From Pandoraea cepalis (GTDB lineage Bacteria > Pseudomonadota > Gammaproteobacteria > Burkholderiales > Burkholderiaceae): DNA of 64,000 bases. Within the stretch, counting starts at the first letter, position 1, and the number at the start of each line of letters is the position of its first letter. A program made the translations under genes and the position numbers. This document shows positions 45,883 to 55,437 of this stretch, one piece after another. The notes beneath the pieces were generated by a model, which did no database searches, was not told where the DNA came from, and saw nothing but the letters and a program-made list of their open reading frames with translations. Location of the stretch: positions 186,001 to 250,000 of the forward strand of contig NZ_CABPSL010000003.1 of NCBI RefSeq assembly GCF_902459665.1, read 5' to 3'.

Positions 45883-46710
45883 TCAGTCGATCAAGGCGCC
45901 CGAGGCGTCATAGAACGGATGCGAGCCGCCCGCATCGTCGACGAAGGCCAGATGCGAGACCAGTCCGATCTGCGGCGTGAATCGATGCAGTTGGAACGCC
46001 GGCGGATCGAGCGCCCACGCGGACGGTCCGCCCTCGCGCAGATCGAGCGCGACCTGGTGGGCCGGTGACGGGCATACGCTCGCAATGGTGCCGGCAAAGC
46101 GCGTATGAATCGGCCGATGGACGTGACCGCAAATCAATCGCTCGACGTTGTCGAAACGGCGCACCACGTCGGCGAGCTTCGCCGCATCGGCGGCATCGAG
46201 CGCCTGAGCATCCATGTGCTCGATACCACACGCGAAAGGCGGATGGTGCATGGCGATCACCGTCGGCGTGGCGGTATCGCTGGCGAGCGCCGCTTCGAGC
46301 CATTGCAGACGCTGGTCGCACAAGCGCCCACCGCCGTTGGGCGGGTCCTGCGTATCGAGCGCCACGAGCCGCAGCGCGCCGAGCGTCGCCGTGTACTGCA
46401 CGAAGCTGCCCGGCTCGCCGAGATACGTGTGCTCGGGAAACACCTCGCGCAGTGCGTCGCGACCGTCGTGATTGCCGATGATGAGGTAGTACGGGATCTG
46501 CAACGGCGCGAGCAAACGACGCAGGTGCTCATATTCCTCGCGCGCACCGAAATCGACGAGATCGCCCGTCAGCACAACGAATTCGGGACGCGGCACCAGC
46601 GTATTCAGACGCGCCACGCAGCGCTCGAGATAGGCGGCGGTATCCACGCGCCGATAGGCCAGCTTGCCGGGCCGTTTGATGTGAAGGTCGCTGATTTGTG
46701 CGAACAGCAT
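45883..46710 (-). CDS. Metallophosphodiesterase (GpdQ/CpdA-like)
   Basis: A 275-aa binuclear-metal phosphoesterase. The five metallophosphoesterase motifs are present: AQISDLHI (residues 4-11), LTGDLVDFG, GNHDGRD, AMHHPPF and CGHVHRPI. The overall spacing matches the GpdQ/CpdA class, which cleaves glycerophosphodiesters or cyclic nucleotides. It is the last gene of an ABC-transporter operon. ATG at 46710 begins 7 bp after the ATPase stop and puts the first motif at the usual position; an ATG at 46740 would overlap the ATPase gene. Context suggests it hydrolyses the imported compound or its derivative, presumably in the cytoplasm since no signal peptide is seen. Confidence 0.88.
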   Translation of the reverse strand: MLFAQISDLHIKRPGKLAYRRVDTAAYLERCVARLNTLVPRPEFVVLTGDLVDFGAREEYEHLRRLLAPLQIPYYLIIGNHDGRDALREVFPEHTYLGEPGSFVQYTATLGALRLVALDTQDPPNGGGRLCDQRLQWLEAALASDTATPTVIAMHHPPFACGIEHMDAQALDAADAAKLADVVRRFDNVERLICGHVHRPIHTRFAGTIASVCPSPAHQVALDLREGGPSAWALDPPAFQLHRFTPQIGLVSHLAFVDDAGGSHPFYDASGALID

Positions 46711-46717
46711 GGGCAGT

Positions 46718-47761
46718 TTATCCGTGAAGCGAAAAGACATGGGCGGCGGGCAGCGACAACCCGACCTGTTCGCCGACGCGGCATGCGCGACGGCTGGACA
46801 CTTCGACCAGCACCGACCCCGCGGCGGACACGCCGCCCAGCGTCAGTCGGGTACGGTCGCCGAGAAACTGTACTTCCTCGATACGGCCGACGAGCGCTGC
46901 ATCGTCCGCCGGCACGACCACCGCATCTTCCGGGCGGAAGTACAACTCCTGCACGTCGGCACGCACATTCGGGCAGGCAAAACGTCCGCCTTCCAGATGG
47001 AAATGTCCTTCGCGCCACACGCCGGCCAGACGGTTGATCGTGCCGACAAAGTTGGCCACGTGGCGCGAGGCCGGTTGGTAGTAGATGTCTCGCGGCGCGC
47101 CGATCTGCTCGATGCGACCCGCGCTCATCACCACGATGCGATCGCCCAACGCCATCGCCTCGTCCTGATCGTGGGTCACATACACCGTTGTGACCCCCAG
47201 GCCACGCAGCAGACGATCCATATCGGCGCGCACCGTCTCGCGCAGCTTGGCGTCGAGGGCCGTGAGCGGCTCGTCGAGCAGCAACACGCGCGGCTCCGGC
47301 GCGAGCGCGCGCGCCAACGCCACGCGCTGCTTCTGACCGCCCGAGAGCTGCGCGATCGCGCGCTCGGCGAACGGCGTGAGCTGCACGAGGTCGAGCAGTT
47401 CGTTCACGCGCTTGTCGATCTGCGCGGACGGCAGGCCCCGCAGCTTCAGGCCGTACGCGACGTTGCCGCGCACGGTGAAGTTCGGGAACAGCGCGTAGTT
47501 CTGGAACACCATCCCCACGCGGCGCTTCTCGATGGGCAGACGCGTGACGTCTTCGTCGCCGAAGCGCACGCGGCCGCCGGCGTCGGGCCGCTCGAGTCCG
47601 GCGATCATGCGCAGGGTCGTGGTCTTGCCACACCCCGACGGGCCGAGCAGCACCAGCGTCTCGCCCGCGCCGATCGTCAGATCGAGGGGCTGCAACACCG
47701 TGGTGCCGTGAAACGTCTTGGCACAGCGTTCGAGATGAATTGGGATGGAAGTCAGTTTCAT
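46718..47761 (-). CDS. ABC transporter ATP-binding protein (CUT1/PotA-like)
   Basis: A 347-aa ATPase. Walker A GPSGCGKTTT, Q-loop FQNYALFPN, signature LSGGQKQRVALARAL, Walker B VLLLDEPLTALD and switch His in THDQDEAM are all intact. A C-terminal TOBE-like domain starts near FRPEDAVVVP. Start 47761 is preferred over an ATG 6 bp upstream because AGGA is then 7 bp away. The gene follows two permeases and precedes the phosphodiesterase on the same strand. The subfamily handles spermidine, sulfate, iron, phosphonates and sugar phosphates. Confidence 0.93.
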   Translation of the reverse strand: MKLTSIPIHLERCAKTFHGTTVLQPLDLTIGAGETLVLLGPSGCGKTTTLRMIAGLERPDAGGRVRFGDEDVTRLPIEKRRVGMVFQNYALFPNFTVRGNVAYGLKLRGLPSAQIDKRVNELLDLVQLTPFAERAIAQLSGGQKQRVALARALAPEPRVLLLDEPLTALDAKLRETVRADMDRLLRGLGVTTVYVTHDQDEAMALGDRIVVMSAGRIEQIGAPRDIYYQPASRHVANFVGTINRLAGVWREGHFHLEGGRFACPNVRADVQELYFRPEDAVVVPADDAALVGRIEEVQFLGDRTRLTLGGVSAAGSVLVEVSSRRACRVGEQVGLSLPAAHVFSLHG

Positions 47762-47804
47762 CGTCATATCCTAAGCATTCGGTGGCGTACTCGCATCCGC
47801 CGGA

Positions 47805-48620
47805 TCAAGTGCGGCCACGCGCCGACGTTTTCCCGTTCGACACTTTGGCCCGTTGCGCCGTCATCTGCATGACGACCAGCAACGGCACGATCATCACGAA
47901 AAACACCGCCGTGTACGCGCTGCCGATCTCCAGGCGCAGCGACGCGTAAGCGTCCGCCAGCCCCACGGGCAGCGTCTTCGTGTCGGGCGTGTGCAGCATC
48001 CACGTCAGGTTGAATTCACCGAGCGAAAGCGTCACCACGATGAGTGCGGCCGCCACGATCTCGCTGCGGATGTTGGGCAGCACCACCGTCGTGAAGCGCC
48101 GCAGGAAACCCGCGCCGAGGCTTGCCGCGCCCTCCTCCATCAGCTTGATGCGCGCGTCGGCGCATGCCGCCGCCACGGCACGCACCATGAACGGCAGCGT
48201 GAAGATGACGTGCCCCACGACAATGAACGCGAGACTCTCGCGGAAGCCGCGCATGCCGCCATACACGCTGATCAGCGCGAGCGCACTGGCCAGCCCGGGG
48301 AGCGCGATGGGCAACGTCAGCAGCTCCTCGATCCAGCGCGCCATGCGGCTGCGCCAGCGCGCCAGCACGTAACCGGCCGGCACCCCGAGCAGCGTCACCA
48401 GCACAAGCGTGGCGGCGCCGACGTACAGCGAATTCAGAATCGCGTCGTGATAGTCCTGCCAGACCTGGATCACCCACTTGAACGTGAGGCCGGCCGACGG
48501 ACCCCGGAAATAGTTCACCGACAGCCCGGCAAGTATCGACATGCCCACCGGCACCAGCAGGAACGCACACATCAGCAGCGTGAGCAGCAGTTGCAGCGTG
48601 AAAAGCGTTTTCTTGAGCAT
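47805..48620 (-). CDS. ABC transporter permease, second subunit
   Basis: A 271-aa inner-membrane permease with about six hydrophobic segments. The cytoplasmic EAA loop is EEGAASLGAGFLRRFTTVVLPNI (about residues 172-194), which docks on the ATPase. The start at 48620 has GGAGG 9 bp upstream; longer readings of the frame overlap permease 1. Only 5 bp separate it from the first permease gene. It resembles PhnV/PotC-type permeases. Confidence 0.92.
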   Translation of the reverse strand: MLKKTLFTLQLLLTLLMCAFLLVPVGMSILAGLSVNYFRGPSAGLTFKWVIQVWQDYHDAILNSLYVGAATLVLVTLLGVPAGYVLARWRSRMARWIEELLTLPIALPGLASALALISVYGGMRGFRESLAFIVVGHVIFTLPFMVRAVAAACADARIKLMEEGAASLGAGFLRRFTTVVLPNIRSEIVAAALIVVTLSLGEFNLTWMLHTPDTKTLPVGLADAYASLRLEIGSAYTAVFFVMIVPLLVVMQMTAQRAKVSNGKTSARGRT

Positions 48621-48625
48621 GCGAA

Positions 48626-49450
48626 TCAACCTCCGGCGGCAACCGCCTGCCCCGTGAAATTGCGGGCCAGCATGAGCACCGCCCACGTCACCACGCCGAG
48701 CACCACCGAGAGCGCCGCCGCCGTCGCCACGTTGGCGTTGAGCGTGAACTCGGTGTAGATGGTCATGGGCAGCACGTCGATGTCGGTCGCCAGCGTAAAG
48801 GCCGTGCCGAATGCGCCGACCGAGGTGGCGAAACACATCGCACCCGACGCGATCAGCGCCGGCGCCAACGCAGGCAGCGTCACGTCGCGCGCGATGGCGA
48901 ACGGCCCGGCGCCCAGCGACGCGGCCGCTTCGGTGAGCGAGTGATCGAGCGACTCCGCCGCGGCCATCACAGCGAGGATCACGCGCGGAATCGAGAAATA
49001 CAGGTAGCCGATGAAGAGCCCGGTGAGCGAGTACGCGAACACGAGTTTGTGGCCAAGGAGTTTCGCCGACAGATCGCCGATGAGCCCCTGACGCCCCGCC
49101 AGCATGATGACCATGAAGCCGACCACCACGCCGGGGAACGCCAACGGCAGCGTCAGCATCGATACGAGCGCCGATTTCCCCAGGAAGTCGTGACGGGTGA
49201 GGAAGAGGCCCGCCACCAGCGATAACGCCAGCGTGGCAAGGGTGACCAGCGCCGAGAGCGCGATGGTCTGCCACAGGCTGTCGAGATAACGCGCATTGGT
49301 GAGAATGGCGCGATAGGTCTCGAACGCGTGACCGTCGCCGCTCACCTGCACCAGGGCAGCCATTGGCAACAGCCAGAACGCCAGAAAGACCGCCAGCGCC
49401 GGCAGCAGCAGTGCCACGCGCCAGCCGCGCGGCAGAGTCAGGTCACGCAT
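48626..49450 (-). CDS. ABC transporter permease, first subunit
   Basis: A 274-aa inner-membrane permease with about six hydrophobic segments and the EAA loop TEAAASLGAGPFAIARDVTLP (about residues 172-192). The N-terminus MRDLTLPRGWRVALLLPALAV is a short cytoplasmic tail leading into helix 1. It is the partner of the following permease; both are of the PhnU/PotB kind. It starts 55 bp after the solute-binding protein gene. Confidence 0.92.
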   Translation of the reverse strand: MRDLTLPRGWRVALLLPALAVFLAFWLLPMAALVQVSGDGHAFETYRAILTNARYLDSLWQTIALSALVTLATLALSLVAGLFLTRHDFLGKSALVSMLTLPLAFPGVVVGFMVIMLAGRQGLIGDLSAKLLGHKLVFAYSLTGLFIGYLYFSIPRVILAVMAAAESLDHSLTEAAASLGAGPFAIARDVTLPALAPALIASGAMCFATSVGAFGTAFTLATDIDVLPMTIYTEFTLNANVATAAALSVVLGVVTWAVLMLARNFTGQAVAAGG

Positions 49451-49505
49451 CGCTTGTTTTGCTCCTCTTCCTCGTTGAACGTCAGGGCGAAACGACCCTG
49501 CGTGC

Positions 49506-50519
49506 TTAGCGCACGTTCTTCAGATACTGCTGACCGAACGCGTCCTGCTGCGCGGCGAGCTTCTGCAAATCGACCGGTTTCACCCGCGCGTAGTCGCTCG
49601 CGGGCAAGAACTTGGCGGCGACCTCGGCCGGCATCGTGCTCGCGCGCACCGGACGCAGGAACGCTTGCGCCCAATGCGCCTGGCCCTTGTCGGACAGCGT
49701 GTAGTCGATCACCTTCTTGCCGTTGTCCGGGTGCGGGCCGTTCTTCACGAGCGCGATCACGTACGGCAGCGACACGGTGCCTTCCTTCGGGATCACGAAC
49801 TGCACGTTGGCGTGGTCCTTGTAGATGGCACGATAGGCGTTGAAATCGAAGTCGATCAGGATGGGGATCTCACCCGAGAGCACGCGCGCATACGCCGTTT
49901 GCTTCGGCACGATCGGGGCGTTCGCCTTGAGCTTCTGGAGATAGCTGATGGCCGGACCGAAGTTGTCCATCGACCCGCCGAGCGCCTGATTGGCAGCAAT
50001 CGCGGCGGCATAGCCGGCGAATGCGCTGCTCGGATCCAGGTAACCCACCATGCCGCGATATTCCGGCTTGAGCAGGTCGGCCCACGAACGCGGCACCGGC
50101 TTGCCTTCCAGCGCGTCGCGGTTCACGAAGAAGCCGACCGTGCCCGAGTGGATCGTCGTCCACATGCCGTTCGGATCCTTCATGGCGGCCGGCACCTGAT
50201 CCCAGTTCGCCGGCTTGTACGGCGCGAGCAGGCCCTTCTTCGCCGCTTCGATGGCAGACGTGATGCCCAGATACACAATGTCGGCCACCGGCGCTTTCTG
50301 CTCGGCGATCAATTGCGCAACGGCCTGGCCGGAGTTCTTGTTATCGAGCGGCACGCGAATGCCGGTGTCTTGTGCAATCGCCTTGACCTGACCGGCCCAG
50401 TCGGCCCATTCCGGCGGGCAGTTGTAGCAGATGGCCGTCTGCTGAGCCTGCGCGGCGCCAGCGCCGAGCAGGGTGAACAGCGCCAGCGTGCGGGCGGCGC
50501 GGGTGATCCAAAGCTTCAT
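49506..50519 (-). CDS. Periplasmic solute-binding protein of ABC importer (phosphonate/iron-type fold)
   Basis: A 337-aa protein. A Sec signal peptide ends at GAAQA-QQTAICYNCPPEW, so the mature protein is periplasmic. It belongs to the extracellular solute-binding family that includes ferric, thiamine and 2-aminoethylphosphonate binders; visible blocks are ADIVYLGITSAIEAAKKGLL, HSGTVGFFVNRDALEG and PEYRGMVGYLDPSSAFAGY. The CYNCP pair near the mature N-terminus could form a disulfide. AGGAG precedes the ATG. The substrate is unknown; the linked phosphodiesterase suggests a phosphorus-containing solute. Confidence 0.9.
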   Translation of the reverse strand: MKLWITRAARTLALFTLLGAGAAQAQQTAICYNCPPEWADWAGQVKAIAQDTGIRVPLDNKNSGQAVAQLIAEQKAPVADIVYLGITSAIEAAKKGLLAPYKPANWDQVPAAMKDPNGMWTTIHSGTVGFFVNRDALEGKPVPRSWADLLKPEYRGMVGYLDPSSAFAGYAAAIAANQALGGSMDNFGPAISYLQKLKANAPIVPKQTAYARVLSGEIPILIDFDFNAYRAIYKDHANVQFVIPKEGTVSLPYVIALVKNGPHPDNGKKVIDYTLSDKGQAHWAQAFLRPVRASTMPAEVAAKFLPASDYARVKPVDLQKLAAQQDAFGQQYLKNVR

Positions 50520-50705
50520 GTTGGTAAGCTCCTGAATGTCTGAGCGTTGGCGGAACTCACGTGCCGCCGGATAAGTGCGGGCCTCATGCCCGGATGCCTG
50601 ATTGCCTCGGCCGGCGCTGAACTCTCTTTCCGGAGTCAGTCGTCGGCCGCTTTCCTTGCTACTACGTTCCCTTCAAAACCGTGCAATACCGTTCGATGGC
50701 GCGTC

Positions 50706-51749
50706 TCACCCCCGCCGGCGCGGCGGTGCCGACACCGTGCCGCCGCGACGAATCTCGTGCGGCAGAATCAGCGCATGGCTGAGTGAGGCGTCGTGCGAGG
50801 GCGTCGCGCCGACGCGCGCGTCGATCTGGGCGAGCAAACGTTGCGCCGCGTGACGGCCGATGTCCACACTCGGCTGTACGACCGTCGCCAGCGTCGGCGA
50901 GAGCAGCTCGCCCACCCCCAGCCCGTCGAAGCCCAGCACCGACATATCGTCGGGCACCCGCAGCCCCGCCTCGCGCAGGGCGCGCATCACGCCAAGGGCG
51001 AGCAGATCGTTGGAGCAAAACAGTGCCGTGGGACGCGCGCCGTCGCGCTCGCGCTGCGCGAGCCATTCGCGCACCCGCTCGCCACGGGCCCCGCTGTTGA
51101 AGTCGATCTCAAAGGCCGGCCGCGGCGTCAGCCCAGCGGCCTGCATGGCATCGCCGTAGCCGAGATAGCGGCGCTTGGCGCGGTCGGAAGCATGCAACGC
51201 GCCCGTCACCATCACGATGTCACGATGACCCGCCTCGATCAGCATGGCCACCCCCTGCGCGGCAGCGGTCCGATTGTCCACGGAGACGCACGGACGCTCC
51301 GGCGCATCGTTATAGACGAGTTGGCACGCCACGCCCTCCGCCGCGATATCGTCGAGCAGCGCGCTGTGCTCGGCGTCGGCCAGCGTCAGCAGCAGGCCAT
51401 CAACGCGCTGCTGCAGCAAGGTCTCGATGGCGTTGCGCTCGCGCTCCGGGTCGTATTGGGTGGTAACGAGCAACAACCGTCGGCCCGTGCCGTCAATGGC
51501 GGCTTCAATGCCTTCCAGGCAATCGGCAAAGACCGGGTTGCCCAGCGTGGGCAGCATCACGCCGATCAGTCCCGTACGCTCGCCGCGCAACTGTCGGCCA
51601 AGCGCATTGGGACGAAATTTGAGCTCGGCGGCGGCCGCCTGCACGCGCGCCAGTGTCTCGGGACGCACCAACCGAGGTGAATTGAGCGCGCGCGACACCG
51701 TCGCAATCGAACACCCCGCGCGCTGCGCCACGTCCCGAATATCTGCCAC
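50706..51749 (-). CDS. LacI-family transcriptional regulator
   Basis: A 347-aa repressor. The HTH and hinge are clear (IRDVAQRAGCSIATVSRALNSPRLV, then PNALGRQLRG), followed by a periplasmic-binding-like effector domain (TGLIGVMLPTLGNPVF ... VDGLLLTLADAEHS ... PDDMSVLGFDGLGVGELL). It is upstream of and codirectional with the ABC importer, 186 bp before the solute-binding protein gene. Two palindromic operators lie directly upstream of its own start, so it is probably autoregulated. The ligand is presumably the imported solute. Confidence 0.93.
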   Translation of the reverse strand: MADIRDVAQRAGCSIATVSRALNSPRLVRPETLARVQAAAAELKFRPNALGRQLRGERTGLIGVMLPTLGNPVFADCLEGIEAAIDGTGRRLLLVTTQYDPERERNAIETLLQQRVDGLLLTLADAEHSALLDDIAAEGVACQLVYNDAPERPCVSVDNRTAAAQGVAMLIEAGHRDIVMVTGALHASDRAKRRYLGYGDAMQAAGLTPRPAFEIDFNSGARGERVREWLAQRERDGARPTALFCSNDLLALGVMRALREAGLRVPDDMSVLGFDGLGVGELLSPTLATVVQPSVDIGRHAAQRLLAQIDARVGATPSHDASLSHALILPHEIRRGGTVSAPPRRRG

Positions 51750-51806
51750 GCTCGTCTCCTTTGTGTCGTACCGTCGATATTTGCCGTTGACGGATTTTTT
51801 GCAAAT

Positions 51807-51830
51807 GTAAACGTTTACGAAAACGTTTTC
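51807..51830. promoter_or_regulatory. Two abutting LacI-type operators
   Basis: Two perfect 12-bp palindromes with a central CG lie side by side: GTAAACGTTTAC (51807-51818) and GAAAACGTTTTC (51819-51830). The central CG with A/T-rich arms is the classic LacI/GalR-family operator. They are 58 bp upstream of the LacI gene start. The rest of 51750-52063 has no gene; a -10-like TATACT (51998-52003) may serve the rightward SRPBCC gene. Confidence 0.8.
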
Positions 51831-52063
51831 ACTTCGGGATTCTATGGAGACAATGTGATGAATTCATGACATCGCCCAAAAAATGACAAGGAACGACAAC
51901 GGGCAGACACCGCTGGCAATTCGCCCGTCCAGCCCTGGCTCGCATTGCCCGGGGTGGTCGACATGAGCAGCGGCACGCCGGACCCCGGGATGCCGCCTAT
52001 ACTGAAATTCCCCAGCCCGAAGGGGCATGACGGCACCCTCTCCCTCCACGACCGGGATCGGCC

Positions 52064-52612
52064 ATGAACGACTATCACTTCCTCACCTTGTGGCGGCTCA
52101 CCGCGCCGCTGGACGAAGTCTGGGACGCGATTCGCGACGTCGACCACTGGGCACGGTGGTGGCCGTGCGTGCGCGACGTGCGCACGCTTGATCCGGGCGA
52201 CGCGCAAGGCGTGGGCGCGGTGCGTGTGCTGACCTGGCACGGTGCGCTGCCCTACTCGCTCACCATCGAGACGCGCGTCACGCACGTCGACCCGATGCGC
52301 GAGGTGCGCAGTGTCGCGTCAGGCGAGCTGGAGGGCACCGGCGTGTGGCGCTTCGACACGGAAGGGCCGATCACGGCGGTGCGCTATGCCTGGGACGTGC
52401 ATACGGAGCGCGCCTGGATGAACAAGCTCGCGCCCATTGCCCGTCCGCTGTTCCGCTGGAATCACAACTACGTCATGCGACGTGGCGGCGAAGGCCTCGC
52501 GGCATTGCTCAACGCCCATCTGGTGGAGTGCCTCGACACCGACCTGCCGCCCGCCGCCATCGGCGAAGCGCGCGAGGCGCGCGCACGGATGAGCCACGAC
52601 GCGCACCACTGA
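52064..52612 (+). CDS. SRPBCC (START-like) family protein
   Basis: A 182-aa protein with the helix-grip START/Bet v1-like fold. The pattern PLDEVWDAIRDVDHWARWWPCVRDV at the N-terminus (about residues 14-38) is the typical opening of polyketide-cyclase/SRPBCC proteins, with GTGVWRFDTEGPITAVRYAWDV in the sheet and a long C-terminal helix. The cavity binds hydrophobic ligands in known relatives. It lies divergently from the LacI gene and upstream of the nba genes, with no evidence linking it to either. Confidence 0.82.
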   Translation: MNDYHFLTLWRLTAPLDEVWDAIRDVDHWARWWPCVRDVRTLDPGDAQGVGAVRVLTWHGALPYSLTIETRVTHVDPMREVRSVASGELEGTGVWRFDTEGPITAVRYAWDVHTERAWMNKLAPIARPLFRWNHNYVMRRGGEGLAALLNAHLVECLDTDLPPAAIGEAREARARMSHDAHH

Positions 52613-52662
52613 GCCTGGCTGCTGTTCCCCGCTGCCCCCTTTCTGTTCCCTGCTGCCCCTTG

Positions 52663-52681
52663 CTATTCCAATCAGGAATAG
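52663..52681. promoter_or_regulatory. Candidate operator ahead of the nba operon
   Basis: A perfect inverted repeat CTATTCC-AATCA-GGAATAG (19 bp) lies 123 bp upstream of nbaE. Just downstream is an AT-rich stretch (52690-52720) suitable for a promoter. No regulator gene adjoins it, so the protein that binds is unknown. Confidence 0.45.
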
Positions 52682-52804
52682 ACACCACGATAGTTTTCAT
52701 TATTTTTTATATAGCCAGATGCCTAGACTGGAGGGCATCCGGCGGTTGTGCCTTGGCGTTCGCGCCCTCGCCACCCCGCAAAACACCCTGCTCCAGGAGA
52801 CCTC

Positions 52805-54277
52805 GTGAGCCTTGCGACTCCGCCGCTGCTGCGGCACTACGTAGATGGCGCGTTCATTGCCACCGATCGCCAGTTCGATAATGTCAGCCCTGTCGACGGG
52901 CGGCTCGTCGCGAAGGTTTGCGAAGCCGACGCCGCTACCGTCGATCGCGCCGTGCGCGCCGCGCGCCGTGCCCTGCACGACGGGCCGTGGGGCAACACCA
53001 CGCCCGCCGAGCGCGCCGCGGTGCTGCATCGGATCGCCGACGGCATCCAGGCGCGCTTCGACGATTTCGTCGCGGCCGAAGTGGCCGACACGGGCCGCCC
53101 CGTCGAACAGGCCCGCACCCTCGACATCGCACGCGGCATCGCCAACTTCCGCATGTTCGCCGATCTCGTCAAGACGGCCGGCACCGAGATGTACGACATG
53201 CGCGCCGCCGACGGGGGCGACGTCATGAGCTACGTCACGCGCAAACCGCTCGGGGTCATCGGCATCATCTCGCCGTGGAACCTGCCGCTGCTGCTCTTCA
53301 CATGGAAGGTGGCCCCCGCGCTGGCGATGGGCAACTGCGTGGTCGCCAAGCCGTCGGAAGAAACGCCCTCTTCCGCCACCCTGCTCGCCGAGGTGATGGA
53401 CGCCGCCGGCGTGCCGCCCGGGGTCTTCAACCTCGTGCACGGCTTCGGCCCGGGCTCGGCCGGCGAACACCTGACGAAACACCCGGACGTAGCGGCGATC
53501 ACCTTTACCGGCGAGTCGCGGACCGGCAGCGCGATCATGAAGGCCGTGGCCGACGGCGTGAAGGAAATCTCGTTCGAACTGGGCGGCAAGAACGCCGCTG
53601 TCGTGTTCGCGGACGCCGACTTCGAGCGCGCGCTCGATGGCGTGGTTCGCTCGTCGTTCACCAACGCGGGTCAGGTGTGCCTGTGTTCGGAGCGCGTCTA
53701 TGTCGAGCGGCCGATCTTCGACCGTTTCGTCGCCGCGCTGGCCGAGCGTGCCGCCGCGTTGCGCATCGACGCGCCCGACGCCATCGGCGTGCAGATGGGT
53801 CCGCTCGTGTCTCGCAAACATCGAGAGAAGGTGCTCGCTTACTATCGTCTGGCGGTGGAAGAAGGCGCGACGGTCGTGACCGGCGGCGGCGTGCCCGCCT
53901 TCGGCGATGCCCGCGACGACGGCGCCTTCGTCCAGCCCACGGTCTGGACCGGCCTGCCCGATACGGCGCGCTGTATCCGCGAGGAGATCTTCGGCCCCGT
54001 GTGCCACGTCGCCCCGTTCGATAGCGAGGACGAAGTGATTCGCCGCGTCAACGACAGCGAGTACGGACTTGCCGGTTGCGTATGGACAACGAACCTGTCG
54101 CGCGCGCATCGCGTGGCGCGTCAGTTCCAGACGGGGCTCGTGTGGGTGAACACCTGGTTCCTGCGAGACCTGCGCACGCCGTTCGGCGGCGTGAAGCGCT
54201 CGGGACTGGGCCGCGAAGGCGGACGCCACTCGCTCGACTTCTATTCCGAAATCACCAACATCTGCATCAAACTGTGA
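52805..54277 (+). CDS. nbaE: 2-aminomuconate-6-semialdehyde dehydrogenase
   Basis: A 490-aa NAD-dependent aldehyde dehydrogenase. Conserved motifs are SPWNLPLLLFTWKVAPALA, FTGESRTGSAIM, the catalytic Glu in SFELGGKN and the nucleophile Cys in NAGQVCLCSERVYVE. Sequence features such as VNTWFLRDLRTPFGGVKRSG fit the 2-hydroxymuconic/2-aminomuconic semialdehyde dehydrogenase group. The GTG start at 52805 is chosen for CAGGAG 7 bp upstream. The neighbours nbaF, nbaC and nbaD supply and consume its substrate and product, which makes 2-aminomuconate semialdehyde the most likely substrate. Confidence 0.92.
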   Translation: MSLATPPLLRHYVDGAFIATDRQFDNVSPVDGRLVAKVCEADAATVDRAVRAARRALHDGPWGNTTPAERAAVLHRIADGIQARFDDFVAAEVADTGRPVEQARTLDIARGIANFRMFADLVKTAGTEMYDMRAADGGDVMSYVTRKPLGVIGIISPWNLPLLLFTWKVAPALAMGNCVVAKPSEETPSSATLLAEVMDAAGVPPGVFNLVHGFGPGSAGEHLTKHPDVAAITFTGESRTGSAIMKAVADGVKEISFELGGKNAAVVFADADFERALDGVVRSSFTNAGQVCLCSERVYVERPIFDRFVAALAERAAALRIDAPDAIGVQMGPLVSRKHREKVLAYYRLAVEEGATVVTGGGVPAFGDARDDGAFVQPTVWTGLPDTARCIREEIFGPVCHVAPFDSEDEVIRRVNDSEYGLAGCVWTTNLSRAHRVARQFQTGLVWVNTWFLRDLRTPFGGVKRSGLGREGGRHSLDFYSEITNICIKL

Positions 54278-54365
54278 GGCGACGGTGCGGGGGTATCGAT
54301 GGGGGTCGAGCCCCCCGCACCCGTGCGCCGTCCCAAGAACAAGGCACAACGGAGACTGACGACAC

Positions 54366-54800
54366 ATGAGCGCATCGCAAGACACGCAGGCCCGCGTGGT
54401 GGCCGGCAAGGCCAAGCCGCGCGGCAAGTTCCCGCACATCAAGCGCGCCGGCGACTTTCTGTTCGTCTCGGGCACCAGTTCGCGCCGCCCGGACAACACC
54501 TACGCCGGTGCGCAGGTCGATGCGCTGGGCGTGACGCAGCTCGACATTCGTGAGCAGACGCGCGCCGTCATTGAAAACATTCGCGACATTCTCGCCAGCG
54601 AAGGCGCCACCCTCGCCGACGTGGTCGAAGTCGGCGCGTTCCTCGTGAACATGAACGACTTCGGCGGCTACAACGCGGTGTACGGCGAGTATTTCGACGA
54701 GAGCGGGCCGACGCGCACCACGGTGGCCGTCCACCAGTTGCCGCATCCGTTGCTGCTTATCGAAATCAAGTGCGTGGCCTACGCGCCGCGTTCGCGTTGA
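54366..54800 (+). CDS. nbaF: 2-aminomuconate deaminase (RidA/YjgF family)
   Basis: A 144-aa RidA-fold protein. The family end block [22 protein letters not shown] (the Arg there contacts the substrate carboxylate in relatives) and [10 protein letters not shown] near the N-terminus are visible. It is a little longer than generic RidA proteins and sits between nbaE and nbaC, matching the deaminase that turns 2-aminomuconate into 4-oxalocrotonate. A CGGAG ribosome binding site precedes the ATG. A generic imine-hydrolase role is the alternative, made unlikely by context. Confidence 0.88.
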   Translation: MSASQDTQARVVAGKAKPRGKFPHIKRAGDFLFVSGTSSRRPDNTYAGAQVDALGVTQLDIREQTRAVIENIRDILASEGATLADVVEVGAFLVNMNDFGGYNAVYGEYFDESGPTRTTVAVHQLPHPLLLIEIKCVAYAPRSR

Positions 54801-55400
<600 letters not shown>

Positions 55401-55437
55401 TTCGCGACGCCGCGCCCAGCCCCTTACCCGTTACGTC

